Source: Oligella urethralis DSM 7531 (GTDB lineage: Bacteria; Pseudomonadota; Gammaproteobacteria; Burkholderiales; Burkholderiaceae_B). Taken from it: a DNA stretch of 63,035 nt. This document shows positions 44,345 through 54,903 of the stretch, in pieces. The notes under the pieces were generated by a model. That model did no database searches and had not been told where the DNA came from. It was given only the letters and a program-made list of their open reading frames with translations. A program made the position numbers and the translations under genes. The stretch is taken from NCBI RefSeq assembly GCF_000372065.1, contig NZ_AQVB01000015.1, forward strand, positions 121-63,155, written 5' to 3'. How positions within the stretch are numbered: the stretch's first letter is position 1; each line of letters opens with the position of its first letter.

Positions 44345-45118
44345 ATGGATGGTGCTGTGATGAGTTTGAGCATAGTCAGTTTACTTTTACTGATTGTTGC
44401 CGTAGCCACTTACTTTCAGACGGTTACTGGCTTTGGATTAGCCATGATCGTCATCGGTGTGGTCAGTGGCTTTCAAATCACAGAGGTAGCTTTTATTGCC
44501 ACTGTTGTCAGTTTAATCAGTATTGTCAATAGTGGCGTTGCGCTGCCTAAACACTTACATAAGATTCAATGGCGCAGCGCCTTTATTTGTTTAGCGGGAA
44601 TAATTCCTTCAAGCATCTTGGGGGTGATTTTATTAGATTATTTAGGTCATCAAGCAAGTGCAGCCTTAGAGCTGTTACTTGGCGTAATTATTGTCTATAG
44701 TGGCGTGCGCTTTGCGCTTCGCCCAAAGCAAAGAGAAACTATCTCTAGCGACAGTTCCTTCTTTATTGTTGGTTTTATTTCTGGACTATGTGGGGGTTTA
44801 TTTGGAATGCCGGGACCACCATTAATCTTCCATATGTATCGTCAACCATTAAGTATAGCGGTGGTGCGTAATATGCTGTTATTACTGTTTTGCGCCACCT
44901 CATTTACACGAACGCTATATGAAGCGACAGCCTATGGACTTCCTGCCGAAGCACTTTATATTGCGACAATGGCTATCCCTTGTGTGGCTATTTTTACCGT
45001 AATAGGGCAAAAATTTCCACCGCCGCTAAGCCCTAACAATATGAGACGGATGTGCTTTATTACCTTAATTTTGATTGGACTAGGTGTCATCAAAGGTAGC
45101 TTCGGTCAACTAATCTAA
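44345..45118 (+). CDS. tauE: TauE/SafE (TSUP) family sulfite or sulfonate exporter
   Basis: A 257-residue TSUP-family membrane protein with about eight spans and the repeated G-rich motif GFISGLCGGLFGMPGPPLIF, paralleling TYFQTVTGFGLAMIVIGVVS near the start. In taurine clusters TauE-type proteins export the sulfite released by Xsc. It lies 19 nt after pta in the same operon. Start ATG 44345 is uncertain; ATG 44360 has GGATGG 7 nt before it and would remove five residues. Confidence 0.82.
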   Translation: MDGAVMSLSIVSLLLLIVAVATYFQTVTGFGLAMIVIGVVSGFQITEVAFIATVVSLISIVNSGVALPKHLHKIQWRSAFICLAGIIPSSILGVILLDYLGHQASAALELLLGVIIVYSGVRFALRPKQRETISSDSSFFIVGFISGLCGGLFGMPGPPLIFHMYRQPLSIAVVRNMLLLLFCATSFTRTLYEATAYGLPAEALYIATMAIPCVAIFTVIGQKFPPPLSPNNMRRMCFITLILIGLGVIKGSFGQLI

Positions 45119-45142
45119 TCACAAGATCCTGCAAAACAAGAC

Positions 45143-45171
45143 GCCCATACAAACATGATGTATGTATGGGC
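45143..45171. terminator. Stem-loop between convergent tauE and metQ-like genes
   Basis: GCCCATACA / TGTATGGGC, a perfect 9-bp stem with an 11-nt loop; it lies 24 nt after the tauE stop and could serve both directions. Confidence 0.65.
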
Positions 45172-45254
45172 ATTTAAAAAGGGCCAAAACTCAAGCTCCA
45201 ACTAGGAAGATCATAATGTCCCAAACAAAACTGCTTGAGTTACGAAAAAAGGTT

Positions 45255-46055
45255 TTAAGGCGCCTTAACAGGTATCACCGTACCCTGATACTTATCCTCA
45301 ATAAACTTCACGGTTTCAGCACTTTGCCATACCTGATTTAGCTTTTTAATGGCTGCGCTGTCCTTATTATCTTCTCGACTTGCGCAAAGATTGGCATAGG
45401 GAGAGTCTGCCGCTTCCATAAATAAGCTATCACGTTTAGGATTTAAATCAGCATCTAGCGCATAATTGGTATTGATCACTGCTAAATCCACATCGCTTAA
45501 CACACGAGGAATGGTGGCCGCCTCTAATTCTAAAAACTTTAATTTTTGGGGATTGTCGGCAATATCACGCGCAGTGGCGAATAAATTCTCTGGATCCTTA
45601 AGCGTAATTAAACCCTCTTTTTGCAATAACAATAAGGCTCTGGCACCATTGGTCGTATCTGAGGGAATCGCTACCGTGGCGCCCTTTTTAAGTTCAGCCA
45701 ACGAACTAATCTTGGTGGAATAAGCACCTAAAGGCAGAACATACATGTAGCCTTGGGGCTGTAAATTCTGACCCTCATTTTTATTAAACGACTCTAAGTG
45801 CGGCAAATGTTGAAAGCAGTTGACATCAATTTGCTTTTCCACCACCTGTTGATTAGGCTGGATAAAGTCGGTAAAGACATGCACCTTTAGATCCACGCCC
45901 TGCTCCGCCATTTGTGCCGTCATAAACTCGAGAATCTCCGCTGCTGGCACTGGGGTGGCGGCAACACTCAACTGCTCATTAGCAGCGACAGTATTAACGC
46001 CGAATAAAGCACTTAAACCATAAGCAACTACACTAGCCTTAAAAAATTTTTTCAT
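45255..46055 (-). CDS. MetQ/NlpA-family substrate-binding protein, orphan
   Basis: Binding protein of the methionine ABC transporter family, 266 residues, with VKVHVFTDFIQPN-like sequence, DVNCFQHLPHLESFN and IPSDTTNGARALLLLQKEGLI. The signal peptide ends TVAA before NEQLSV, with no lipobox cysteine, so it should be free in the periplasm rather than a lipoprotein. ATG 46055 has AGGA 6 nt upstream; TTG 46058 is one codon earlier. No metN or metI lies in the window, so it is an orphan or works with a distant transporter. Ligand may be methionine or something else. Confidence 0.82.
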   Translation of the reverse strand: MKKFFKASVVAYGLSALFGVNTVAANEQLSVAATPVPAAEILEFMTAQMAEQGVDLKVHVFTDFIQPNQQVVEKQIDVNCFQHLPHLESFNKNEGQNLQPQGYMYVLPLGAYSTKISSLAELKKGATVAIPSDTTNGARALLLLQKEGLITLKDPENLFATARDIADNPQKLKFLELEAATIPRVLSDVDLAVINTNYALDADLNPKRDSLFMEAADSPYANLCASREDNKDSAAIKKLNQVWQSAETVKFIEDKYQGTVIPVKAP

Positions 46056-46069
46056 CAAACATCCTACAA

Positions 46070-46327
46070 CTACTTCTGTTCAGTAGCACTTTCAGCTACC
46101 GCTTTCTCACCCTCTGCCGATGCCAATTTGACTGCGGCTGCGGGACCAACTGCTGCCACCTGCTCTTGCGCTTTTTTTAACTTACCATCGTTATCAAAAG
46201 CTTCGGGGTATTTTTTACGAAAATGATTGGCTAGCATCTTCATCGTCACTAAGTGAATAATGATCAAAAAAGCCACCAGAACCAAGGCAACCCAAAGAAT
46301 ATTTGGATAAGTCAATAATGAATTCAT
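46070..46327 (-). CDS. Small single-span membrane protein of unknown function
   Basis: An 85-residue protein with one N-terminal transmembrane segment (about 8-30, ILWVALVLVAFLIIIHLVTM), a short basic stretch and an Ala/Glu/Lys-rich cytoplasmic tail. ATG 46327 has AGAGGA about 10 nt upstream; a TTG two codons earlier is less likely. It lies between panC and the metQ-like gene on the same strand, 14 nt from each. I do not recognise a family. Confidence 0.6.
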   Translation of the reverse strand: MNSLLTYPNILWVALVLVAFLIIIHLVTMKMLANHFRKKYPEAFDNDGKLKKAQEQVAAVGPAAAVKLASAEGEKAVAESATEQK

Positions 46328-46342
46328 TGGCAATACATCCTC

Positions 46343-48074
<1,732 letters not shown>

Positions 48075-48099
48075 GAGCTTAATGCGCTAACGACAGGAC

Positions 48100-48285
48100 T
48101 TATTTATTGTAGTAGACATAGGGTTTTTGAGGAACACGAGCGGATTTATACTGCTCCTGCAGCTCTAAATCGATGGCCTTATCCCACAGGCGTAGACGAC
48201 CCTCACGCTGCTTTTGCTCGGTCTCAGGGTGATCCTTTTTGTATTGCTTGATAAACTGAGTCACATCAGAAACATAACTACCCAT
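48100..48285 (-). CDS. DUF3460 family protein
   Basis: A 61-residue protein matching the DUF3460 family of betaproteobacteria: YVSDVTQFIKQYKKDHPETE and QREGRLRLWDKAIDLE. Soluble and charged, function unknown. Start ATG 48285 is at better spacing from AAAGGA than ATG 48288. Placed 25 nt before scpA in the same direction. Confidence 0.85.
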   Translation of the reverse strand: MGSYVSDVTQFIKQYKKDHPETEQKQREGRLRLWDKAIDLELQEQYKSARVPQKPYVYYNK

Positions 48286-48420
48286 CATATTTCCTTTTAT
48301 AAATAACCATAAGTAATTTTAGAGTTTAGCAGAAAGCAAGGCATGGGCTACGCTAAAAAACCCTCTTTACTGTTAAAATCATGCTATCAATAGTTTTATA
48401 CAGCTTTTTCTCAGGCAGCA

Positions 48421-49092
48421 ATGATTGAATTCCAACACGTTTTCAAATCCTATGGACAGGGACCGAATATCCTCGCCGATCTTAATTTTAAAATTAATGC
48501 CGGTGAGTTTATTTTTGTCTCCGGACCTTCAGGTGCAGGTAAGTCCACGCTATTGAAGCTTATCGGCGGCTTAGAGAAGCCTAGCCGCGGCATGATCTCT
48601 ATCAAGGGTCAGCGCCTTGACAAGATGCAGTCCCGTGAACGACCCTTTTTACGTCGTCGAGTCGGGATTATTTTGCAAGATACTCACCTACTCTACGATC
48701 GTAGTGCCTTGGCAAATGTGATGCTGCCGATGGCGGTGATGGGACACAGCACGCAAAGCGCCGAGGCCCGAGCACGTGCTGCCATTTACAAGGTCGGTTT
48801 AGGTGGCAAGGAGCGTATGAATCCAATTGAGCTATCAGGCGGTGAGCAGCAACGCTTAGCCATTGCCCGTGCCATTGTTAATCGTCCGGCCATTTTGATT
48901 GCTGATGAGCCTACGGCTAACTTAGATCAAGAAAACGCACGCTTAATTCTGGATGTGTTTAAGGACTTTAATCAAGTCGGTGTGACTACCCTCATTGCCT
49001 CCCACGATAAGCCTTTATTACAGCAGCACGCTAACCGCACACTTTTAGTTGAACCGGGTCGCTTTGTTGATTTGGGGGTACATTATGCGTAG
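48421..49092 (+). CDS. ftsE: Cell division ATP-binding protein FtsE
   Basis: ABC ATPase of FtsEX, which regulates peptidoglycan hydrolases at the division site. Walker [10 protein letters not shown] (35-43), signature ELSGGEQQRLAIARA, Walker B ILIADEPTANLD and the 223-residue length fit. The ftsX start lies within its last 8 nt. Confidence 0.94.
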   Translation: MIEFQHVFKSYGQGPNILADLNFKINAGEFIFVSGPSGAGKSTLLKLIGGLEKPSRGMISIKGQRLDKMQSRERPFLRRRVGIILQDTHLLYDRSALANVMLPMAVMGHSTQSAEARARAAIYKVGLGGKERMNPIELSGGEQQRLAIARAIVNRPAILIADEPTANLDQENARLILDVFKDFNQVGVTTLIASHDKPLLQQHANRTLLVEPGRFVDLGVHYA

Positions 49093-50005
49093 TTGGCTTA
49101 GACAACACGGCTATGCCCTTAAGGTGGCATTACGTCGCATTATCCAAACGCCTTTTTCTTCCTTGGCCAATATCTTAGTGATTGCCTTTGTGCTATCCCT
49201 ACCCTTGATTGCCGCCTCCTTGCTGGTCTCTCTGGAACCGGTCACGCGCACGGTGTCGGTTAATCCAGCCATCACGCTCTTTATGAAGGACACGCTCAGT
49301 CTAGACGAGACGAATGAGCTATCTCAACGCATCCGTGCAGATAGTTCAGATCTGATCCAAATGATTGAGGTGGTTGATAAGAATAAGGCCTTAGAGGATT
49401 TAAAAAACACCCCAGCTTGGTCCGAGTCACTCAGTGTGCTCCCTAAAAACCCCCTACCCCACGCCATTATCGTCACCCTCAGCAATTCCGGTCAGGACTT
49501 TGTGAATTCCGAACGGGTACTGGCATTAGCCGATGAGTTTGCAGGATACGATGAGGTTGATCTTGTGCAATTCGATAGCGAATGGGTACAAAAGTTACAG
49601 GCCATCATGACCTTTATTAAGGTCGTCTTAATATTATTGGCTATCGGGGTCTCCGTGGTCGTTATCGCAACCGTCTTTAATACGGTACGGATGCAGGCCT
49701 TGGTTCAACGGGATGAGATCTCCGTTGCCCGTCTTGTTGGCGCTACCGAGAGCTTTGTCCGTCGTCCTTTTTTATACTTTGGGGCGGTGGTCGGCTTTGT
49801 GGCTGGGATCGTGGCTATTTTATTAAGCAGTTTTGCGCTAATGCTACTCAATAACTCGATTCAAGAAGTAATTAGTCAGACCTATGAACAGCCCTTTATG
49901 GTGCAACTCCCCGAGACTTTTTGGCTGATTTTTAGCATTGTGTTAGCCATGATCGTTGCTGCGGTTGCGGCGCGTTGGTCAGTCACTCGCCACAGCAAGT
50001 TTTAA
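49085..50005 (+). CDS. ftsX: Cell division protein FtsX
   Basis: Membrane partner of FtsE, 306 residues with four transmembrane spans: one after the cytoplasmic N-terminus (about 25-48), then a periplasmic loop carrying SLDETNELSQRIR, and three at 180-300 including LILLAIGVSVVVIATVFNTV. ATG 49085 overlaps the ftsE stop; an upstream ATG at 49049 lies inside ftsE. Typical ftsEX order. Confidence 0.92.
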   Translation: MRSWLRQHGYALKVALRRIIQTPFSSLANILVIAFVLSLPLIAASLLVSLEPVTRTVSVNPAITLFMKDTLSLDETNELSQRIRADSSDLIQMIEVVDKNKALEDLKNTPAWSESLSVLPKNPLPHAIIVTLSNSGQDFVNSERVLALADEFAGYDEVDLVQFDSEWVQKLQAIMTFIKVVLILLAIGVSVVVIATVFNTVRMQALVQRDEISVARLVGATESFVRRPFLYFGAVVGFVAGIVAILLSSFALMLLNNSIQEVISQTYEQPFMVQLPETFWLIFSIVLAMIVAAVAARWSVTRHSKF

Positions 50006-50011
50006 TTATTA

Positions 50012-51097
50012 ATGACTAGTTTTGTGCATACGCTATGTGCTTGGCAACAAGCACATGGTCGTCATAATTTACCGTGGCAAAGCCAGGACCCCTACAAAGT
50101 CTGGCTTTCTGAAATTATGCTGCAGCAAACGCAGGTCACGACAGTGATTGATTACTATCAACGCTTTCTAGAGCGCTTTCCTGATATTTTTAGTCTTGCC
50201 GCTGCCGAACAAAGCGAGGTCTTAAGCTATTGGGCTGGCCTGGGTTACTATGCACGAGCACGTAATCTACACCGTTGCGCCCAGATTGTGGTGGCGGAGT
50301 ATCAGGGCGTATTTCCACAGACACCGGAACAGATCATGGCGCTACCGGGCATCGGTCGCTCCACCGCCCATGCCATCATGGCCTTTTGCTATAACGCCCC
50401 TACGCCCATTATGGATGGCAATGTTAAACGGCTATTTACCCGCTACTTTGGCATCATCGGTCCCACCACTAGCGCTGCCGTGGAAAAGCAGTTATGGGCT
50501 CAAGCAGAAGCAACACTACAAACGGCGCTTAAGCAAAACCAGCACACGCTTGATATGGCTTGCTACACGCAAGCCCTGATGGACTTTGGATCCTTGATCT
50601 GCACTCGCTCAAAGCCCCAGTGTGAGCGTTGCCCACTAGCTGCAGACTGCTATGCCAAAATGCATCATATGCAACAGCAACTACCGACACCCAAGGCGAA
50701 GAAGTCTACGCCCACACGCCATACGGTCATGTTAATGTTAGTGCATGAGGGGCAGATACTATTAGAGCAACGACCGCAAGCAGGGATTTGGGGTGGGCTG
50801 TTATCATTACCCGAGTTTGCTGACGAAGAAACACTGCTGCGTTATTTACAACATCGCGGTTTAGCCCCAACAAGCAAAAAAGAGCTAATTAAACTCGCCG
50901 CTTTTGAGCATATTTTTAGTCATTTTAAGCTGCATATTCAAGCGTATTTAGTTAGGATTAAGGAAGTCAATCAACTACAGAGCTTTGAAGCTGAGCGCCA
51001 ATTTTACCCTCTCAGTCAATGGCAAACACTGCCTTTACCCAAGCCGGTGAGCAGCTTACTAGACACCCTAAGTGAGCTGAGTGACAGCGCAAGCTAG
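50012..51097 (+). CDS. mutY: Adenine DNA glycosylase MutY
   Basis: Removes adenine mispaired with 8-oxoguanine. Visible are the helix-hairpin-helix ALPGIGRSTAHAI, the catalytic-Asp segment MDGNVKRLF, the 4Fe-4S motif CTRSKPQCERCPLAADC (CX6CX2CX5C, near 197-213) and a C-terminal NUDIX-like domain (about 230-350). The 361 residues are normal. It begins 6 nt after ftsX and its last 4 nt overlap rodA on the other strand. Confidence 0.95.
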   Translation: MTSFVHTLCAWQQAHGRHNLPWQSQDPYKVWLSEIMLQQTQVTTVIDYYQRFLERFPDIFSLAAAEQSEVLSYWAGLGYYARARNLHRCAQIVVAEYQGVFPQTPEQIMALPGIGRSTAHAIMAFCYNAPTPIMDGNVKRLFTRYFGIIGPTTSAAVEKQLWAQAEATLQTALKQNQHTLDMACYTQALMDFGSLICTRSKPQCERCPLAADCYAKMHHMQQQLPTPKAKKSTPTRHTVMLMLVHEGQILLEQRPQAGIWGGLLSLPEFADEETLLRYLQHRGLAPTSKKELIKLAAFEHIFSHFKLHIQAYLVRIKEVNQLQSFEAERQFYPLSQWQTLPLPKPVSSLLDTLSELSDSAS

Positions 51098-52257
51098 CGC
51101 TCTAGATATTCGCGTTTATCCTCGCTACTCGGTACATAATTCGCAATACTCATTAACATACCGCAAGCCAGCCCCAAGGTCACCAAAGCGGTACCACCAT
51201 AGCTCATAAAAGGTAAGGGCACGCCCACCACCGGCAAAATCCCCATGACCATGCCCATATTGACAAAAATATAGACAAAAAATGTCATGGTAATGGCACC
51301 GGCTAACAAACGTCCAAACTGGGTTTTGGCCTTTAAGGCAATGATAAAGCCACGCAACAGCAAGATGGTATATAGCGCCAGTAATAAAATACAGCCATAT
51401 AAACCAAATTCCTCAGCATAAACCGCAAAAATAAAGTCCGTGGTACGCTCAGGAATAAAATCCAAATGCGTTTGCGTACCTTGCATATAGCCTTTACCAT
51501 AAACCCCACCGGAACCAATCGCGATCATCGCTTGAATCGTGTGGAAGCCCTTGCCCAAGGGGTCTTTAGCTGGATCCATCAAGGTGCAGACGCGATGCTT
51601 TTGATACTCACGTAAAACCACCCAGTCAAACTCCGGCTGACAAAGTGTTTCTTGAAATGTGATAATCAGGGTCAAAGCGGTCACGCCAATCACAAACACC
51701 GGCAAAATCAATTTAAATGAAAGGCCGGCAAAATAAATCACAAAAAAACCGCTAGCAAAGACCAATAAGGCCGTACCTAAATCTGGCTGCTTAATAATCA
51801 AAGCAAATGGCACTAATAAAAGCAGCGTCGCCACCATAAAATCCATTAAGGATAAACTGTTGCGATAACGGTCAAAATACCAGGCCAACATCAACGGCAT
51901 TGCAAGCTTCATTATCTCTGAGGGTTGTAAGCTAAGCACCCCTAAATCCAGCCAACGCGTCGCCCCCTTTTGAGTGGTACCAAATAATAATACCGCAAGC
52001 AGCAACAACAGCCCCAAGCCATAGACTGGCACGGCCAAACGCATCAATAGAGGCGGCTTAACCATGGCCATAAACCACATCGCAAAAAAGGCCACGGCAA
52101 AGTTTCTGAGCTGGCCCGCAAAACGATAGTCGGTACTACCGACTGCTGAATGCATCACCAACATACTTAGACCGAAAAAGGCCAATAAAATAAGCAGTAG
52201 CGGCCAGTCAAAACTGCGTAAAGAACGCAGTATTAGATTCATCAGCTTAGTCATCAT
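51094..52257 (-). CDS. rodA: Rod-shape-determining peptidoglycan polymerase RodA
   Basis: SEDS-family glycosyltransferase of the elongasome, 387 residues with about ten spans. GKGYMQGTQTHLDFIPERTTDFIFAVYAEE and VGVPLPFMSYGGTALVTLG are family hallmarks. Its ATG overlaps the mrdA stop by 4 nt (ATGA), so PBP2 and RodA are coupled. Last gene of the mreBCD-mrdA-rodA operon. Confidence 0.95.
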   Translation of the reverse strand: MMTKLMNLILRSLRSFDWPLLLILLAFFGLSMLVMHSAVGSTDYRFAGQLRNFAVAFFAMWFMAMVKPPLLMRLAVPVYGLGLLLLLAVLLFGTTQKGATRWLDLGVLSLQPSEIMKLAMPLMLAWYFDRYRNSLSLMDFMVATLLLLVPFALIIKQPDLGTALLVFASGFFVIYFAGLSFKLILPVFVIGVTALTLIITFQETLCQPEFDWVVLREYQKHRVCTLMDPAKDPLGKGFHTIQAMIAIGSGGVYGKGYMQGTQTHLDFIPERTTDFIFAVYAEEFGLYGCILLLALYTILLLRGFIIALKAKTQFGRLLAGAITMTFFVYIFVNMGMVMGILPVVGVPLPFMSYGGTALVTLGLACGMLMSIANYVPSSEDKREYLER

Positions 52258-54326
52258 CCGCCAACGCCTCCCTCAGCTGGCGTCAAAGCACGGCGACGCG
52301 TTTGCTGATTCGTAGTGGGATTACCGACAATCTCCGGTAATGGCTGCTGTTCATCCTCTTCTTCAAGATTTGTCGGTGCCGCAGGAATTTCGATATCGGG
52401 TGACACACTTTCGGAGAGATCGCCCTCCTCCAAGAAATTCGGCACATAGCTTTGTTGATTGCGATGCTGTACATCATCGGCTAACCAATAATCAAAGACC
52501 TTTCTGGCAATCGGTGCGGCGACCGTAGAGCCCCAGCCGCCATTTTCAACGATCACTGCCACCGCAATGGTGGGATTTTCAACCGGTGCGTAGCCCATAT
52601 ACAACGCATGGTCATGTAAACGCTTATTAAGATTACGGGCGTTATAAGTGGAGCCACGTAAGCTGAAGACCTGAGCAGTACCCGTTTTACCGGCCGACTT
52701 ATAATTTGTGCGTTGAAACACGCGGCGCGCCGTACCATGGGTTGGCACCTCCGCCAAAGCCCTTTTAATCACATCAATATCTGCCTGCCTTAGATCGATT
52801 TTATATTCAGGCGCTCGCACCACCTGCTCAGCTCGTCGTTGACTCGGATTTTCCAACCAATTAACAATATGCGGACGCGTATAAACACCGTTGGCAGCCA
52901 AGGTCGCCGTGGCTTGGGCTAATTGCATAATGGTAAAGGAGTTATAACCCTGCCCTACCGCCACTGAAATCGTCTCACCCGGGAACCAACTTTGTTGCTT
53001 CGGATTTTTAAAGGCACTTTGCTTCCATGCGCGTGACGGTAAAATACCTTTTTTCTCATGTGGCAAATCAATGCCGGTTTGCTTACCAAAGCCAAACTGA
53101 ATGGCAAAATCATGGATAGCATCGACCCCCAAAATCGGTCCTAAGCCAAAGAAATAGGTATCTGAGGACACCACTAAGGCCCGGTGCATATCCAACGAAC
53201 CATACACCGCACTACCTGCGTTTCTAAAACGCTGTCCGCCAAATTCAAAATAACCGGGGTCATGAATACGGGTTTTAGCATCGCGCGCATTGAGGGTTAA
53301 GGCAGCTAAGGCAATAAAAGGCTTATAGGTAGAGCCAATGGGAAAGGTACCGTAAATCGGTCGATCAATCAAAGGATGATCGGGTGAATCCGATAAACGA
53401 CGCCAATTCTCTACATCAATCCCATCAACAAATAAATTGGGATCAAAAGATGGGGCCGATACATAAGCTAAAACCTGGCCATTTCTCGGATCAATCGCAA
53501 CCACCGCACCACGTTGAGGATTTTTTTCATCATTAAATACCCCCTCAATCATGCGCTGTAGTCCCATATCAATGGAAAGTCTGAGGTTATCGCCGGGAAT
53601 GGGATCACTACGCTCTAACACCCGTACCGGACGGCCAGAGGCGGCAATTTCAACTTGCTCCCAACCGGGCTTACCGTGCAACTGCTTTTCATAGCTGAGC
53701 TCAAGCCCTTTTTTACCAATTACATCGGTGCCCCGATAATCACCAATTAAGCCTGCCTCCTCAATGCGCTCACGGTCTTTTTCAGAAATACGACCAATAT
53801 ATCCAATTAAATGCGCAGCCGACTCACCCTGCGGATACTCTCGCACCCAACGCGCGCGAATGCTAACACCTGGATACTTAAAAGCGCGCACTGCAAAGGT
53901 GGCTGCCTCTTCATCCGTCAAATTACTGCGCAGAATAATTGAGGTATAGCGGGTATTGGCCTCCATCCGCTGCTTAAAGCGACGTATATCCAAGGCCGAG
54001 ATAGGGATGATGTTCGACACTTCCTCGATCAGCGCATCAATATTTTTAACCTGTCCGGGCACCACCTCAAGGGTGTAATCTCTATAGCTATGCGCCAGAA
54101 TTTCGCCATTGCGATCATAGATATTACCCCGTTTGGGCGTGATCGGCACCAAGGAGATACGGTTATTATCGGCCCGTTCAGAAAAGCCCTGATAACGTTC
54201 TACCTGCAACACCCAAAGACGGTAAATCAAAATCGTAAAACAAGCCAACACAAAAACCGCCGCCACTGCAACACGCAAGCGATTTCTGCTACGCTCGATT
54301 TTGATCCGTCGTCTTTGTTCAAACAT
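52254..54326 (-). CDS. mrdA: Penicillin-binding protein 2
   Basis: Elongasome transpeptidase, 690 residues. After the single N-terminal membrane anchor (about 18-38) come PKRGNIYDRNGEILAHS, the dimerisation region and the transpeptidase domain with the active-site Ser in GSTYKPF (about 333), SSDT (SxN-like) and KSAGKTGTAQV (KTG). An extended Pro/Glu-rich tail (about 635-690) is longer than in E. coli. It lies 11 nt after mreD. Confidence 0.95.
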   Translation of the reverse strand: MFEQRRRIKIERSRNRLRVAVAAVFVLACFTILIYRLWVLQVERYQGFSERADNNRISLVPITPKRGNIYDRNGEILAHSYRDYTLEVVPGQVKNIDALIEEVSNIIPISALDIRRFKQRMEANTRYTSIILRSNLTDEEAATFAVRAFKYPGVSIRARWVREYPQGESAAHLIGYIGRISEKDRERIEEAGLIGDYRGTDVIGKKGLELSYEKQLHGKPGWEQVEIAASGRPVRVLERSDPIPGDNLRLSIDMGLQRMIEGVFNDEKNPQRGAVVAIDPRNGQVLAYVSAPSFDPNLFVDGIDVENWRRLSDSPDHPLIDRPIYGTFPIGSTYKPFIALAALTLNARDAKTRIHDPGYFEFGGQRFRNAGSAVYGSLDMHRALVVSSDTYFFGLGPILGVDAIHDFAIQFGFGKQTGIDLPHEKKGILPSRAWKQSAFKNPKQQSWFPGETISVAVGQGYNSFTIMQLAQATATLAANGVYTRPHIVNWLENPSQRRAEQVVRAPEYKIDLRQADIDVIKRALAEVPTHGTARRVFQRTNYKSAGKTGTAQVFSLRGSTYNARNLNKRLHDHALYMGYAPVENPTIAVAVIVENGGWGSTVAAPIARKVFDYWLADDVQHRNQQSYVPNFLEEGDLSESVSPDIEIPAAPTNLEEEDEQQPLPEIVGNPTTNQQTRRRALTPAEGGVGG

Positions 54327-54337
54327 CGTTCAGCCCA

Positions 54338-54901
54338 CTACACTACCGCATCTTCATCATTTGCTAGCTGCCAAGGTAGCTTCAATACCAGATGTACACA
54401 GAGCCACAAAAATACATTAAGAAAGCCCCCCAACATCCAGCCCCAACCGCTCCAGGTACCAGCGGCCCAGGCATGAATCATATGCTGCGGCATCGGCACC
54501 AATAAAAAAACCGGTAGCATATAAACCATTTGACCGATGACGTCAAAATTCATCATCACTTTGCGGATTTTAACCACGCAATACATGGTAAACACATAGG
54601 TCAATGCACTACTGCCTAAGATGGTCGTATCATGCACGTCCAGCAAATAACCAAAGATAAAAGCCGCTACCAAACCTACGCCAGCTGCACTATGCGCCCC
54701 CCAAAAGGCTAACACCACGAGCAGTAAATCGGGTGAGCCCTCCCAATTTCTCCAAGGCAGAAGCGAGGCCATTGCAGCAAAGAAAATACTGATCCACACA
54801 TAATAAGGATTAGCGTAAAAGGTATACTGCACGGCGCGTAAAGGACGTAGACTCTCTAAATTACGACGACCCTGCTCGCGCTCATTTTCTCTACGTACCA
54901 T
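54338..54901 (-). CDS. mreD: Rod shape-determining protein MreD
   Basis: A 187-residue integral membrane protein with about five to six spans, part of the MreBCD morphogenic complex. LPWRNWEGSPDLLLVVLAFW and FGYLLDVHDTTILGSSALTY are the MreD-type segments. A charged N-terminus (ENEREQGRRNLE) precedes the first span. Its place between mreC (2 nt away) and mrdA gives the assignment. Confidence 0.88.
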   Translation of the reverse strand: MVRRENEREQGRRNLESLRPLRAVQYTFYANPYYVWISIFFAAMASLLPWRNWEGSPDLLLVVLAFWGAHSAAGVGLVAAFIFGYLLDVHDTTILGSSALTYVFTMYCVVKIRKVMMNFDVIGQMVYMLPVFLLVPMPQHMIHAWAAGTWSGWGWMLGGFLNVFLWLCVHLVLKLPWQLANDEDAVV

Positions 54902-54903
54902 CG

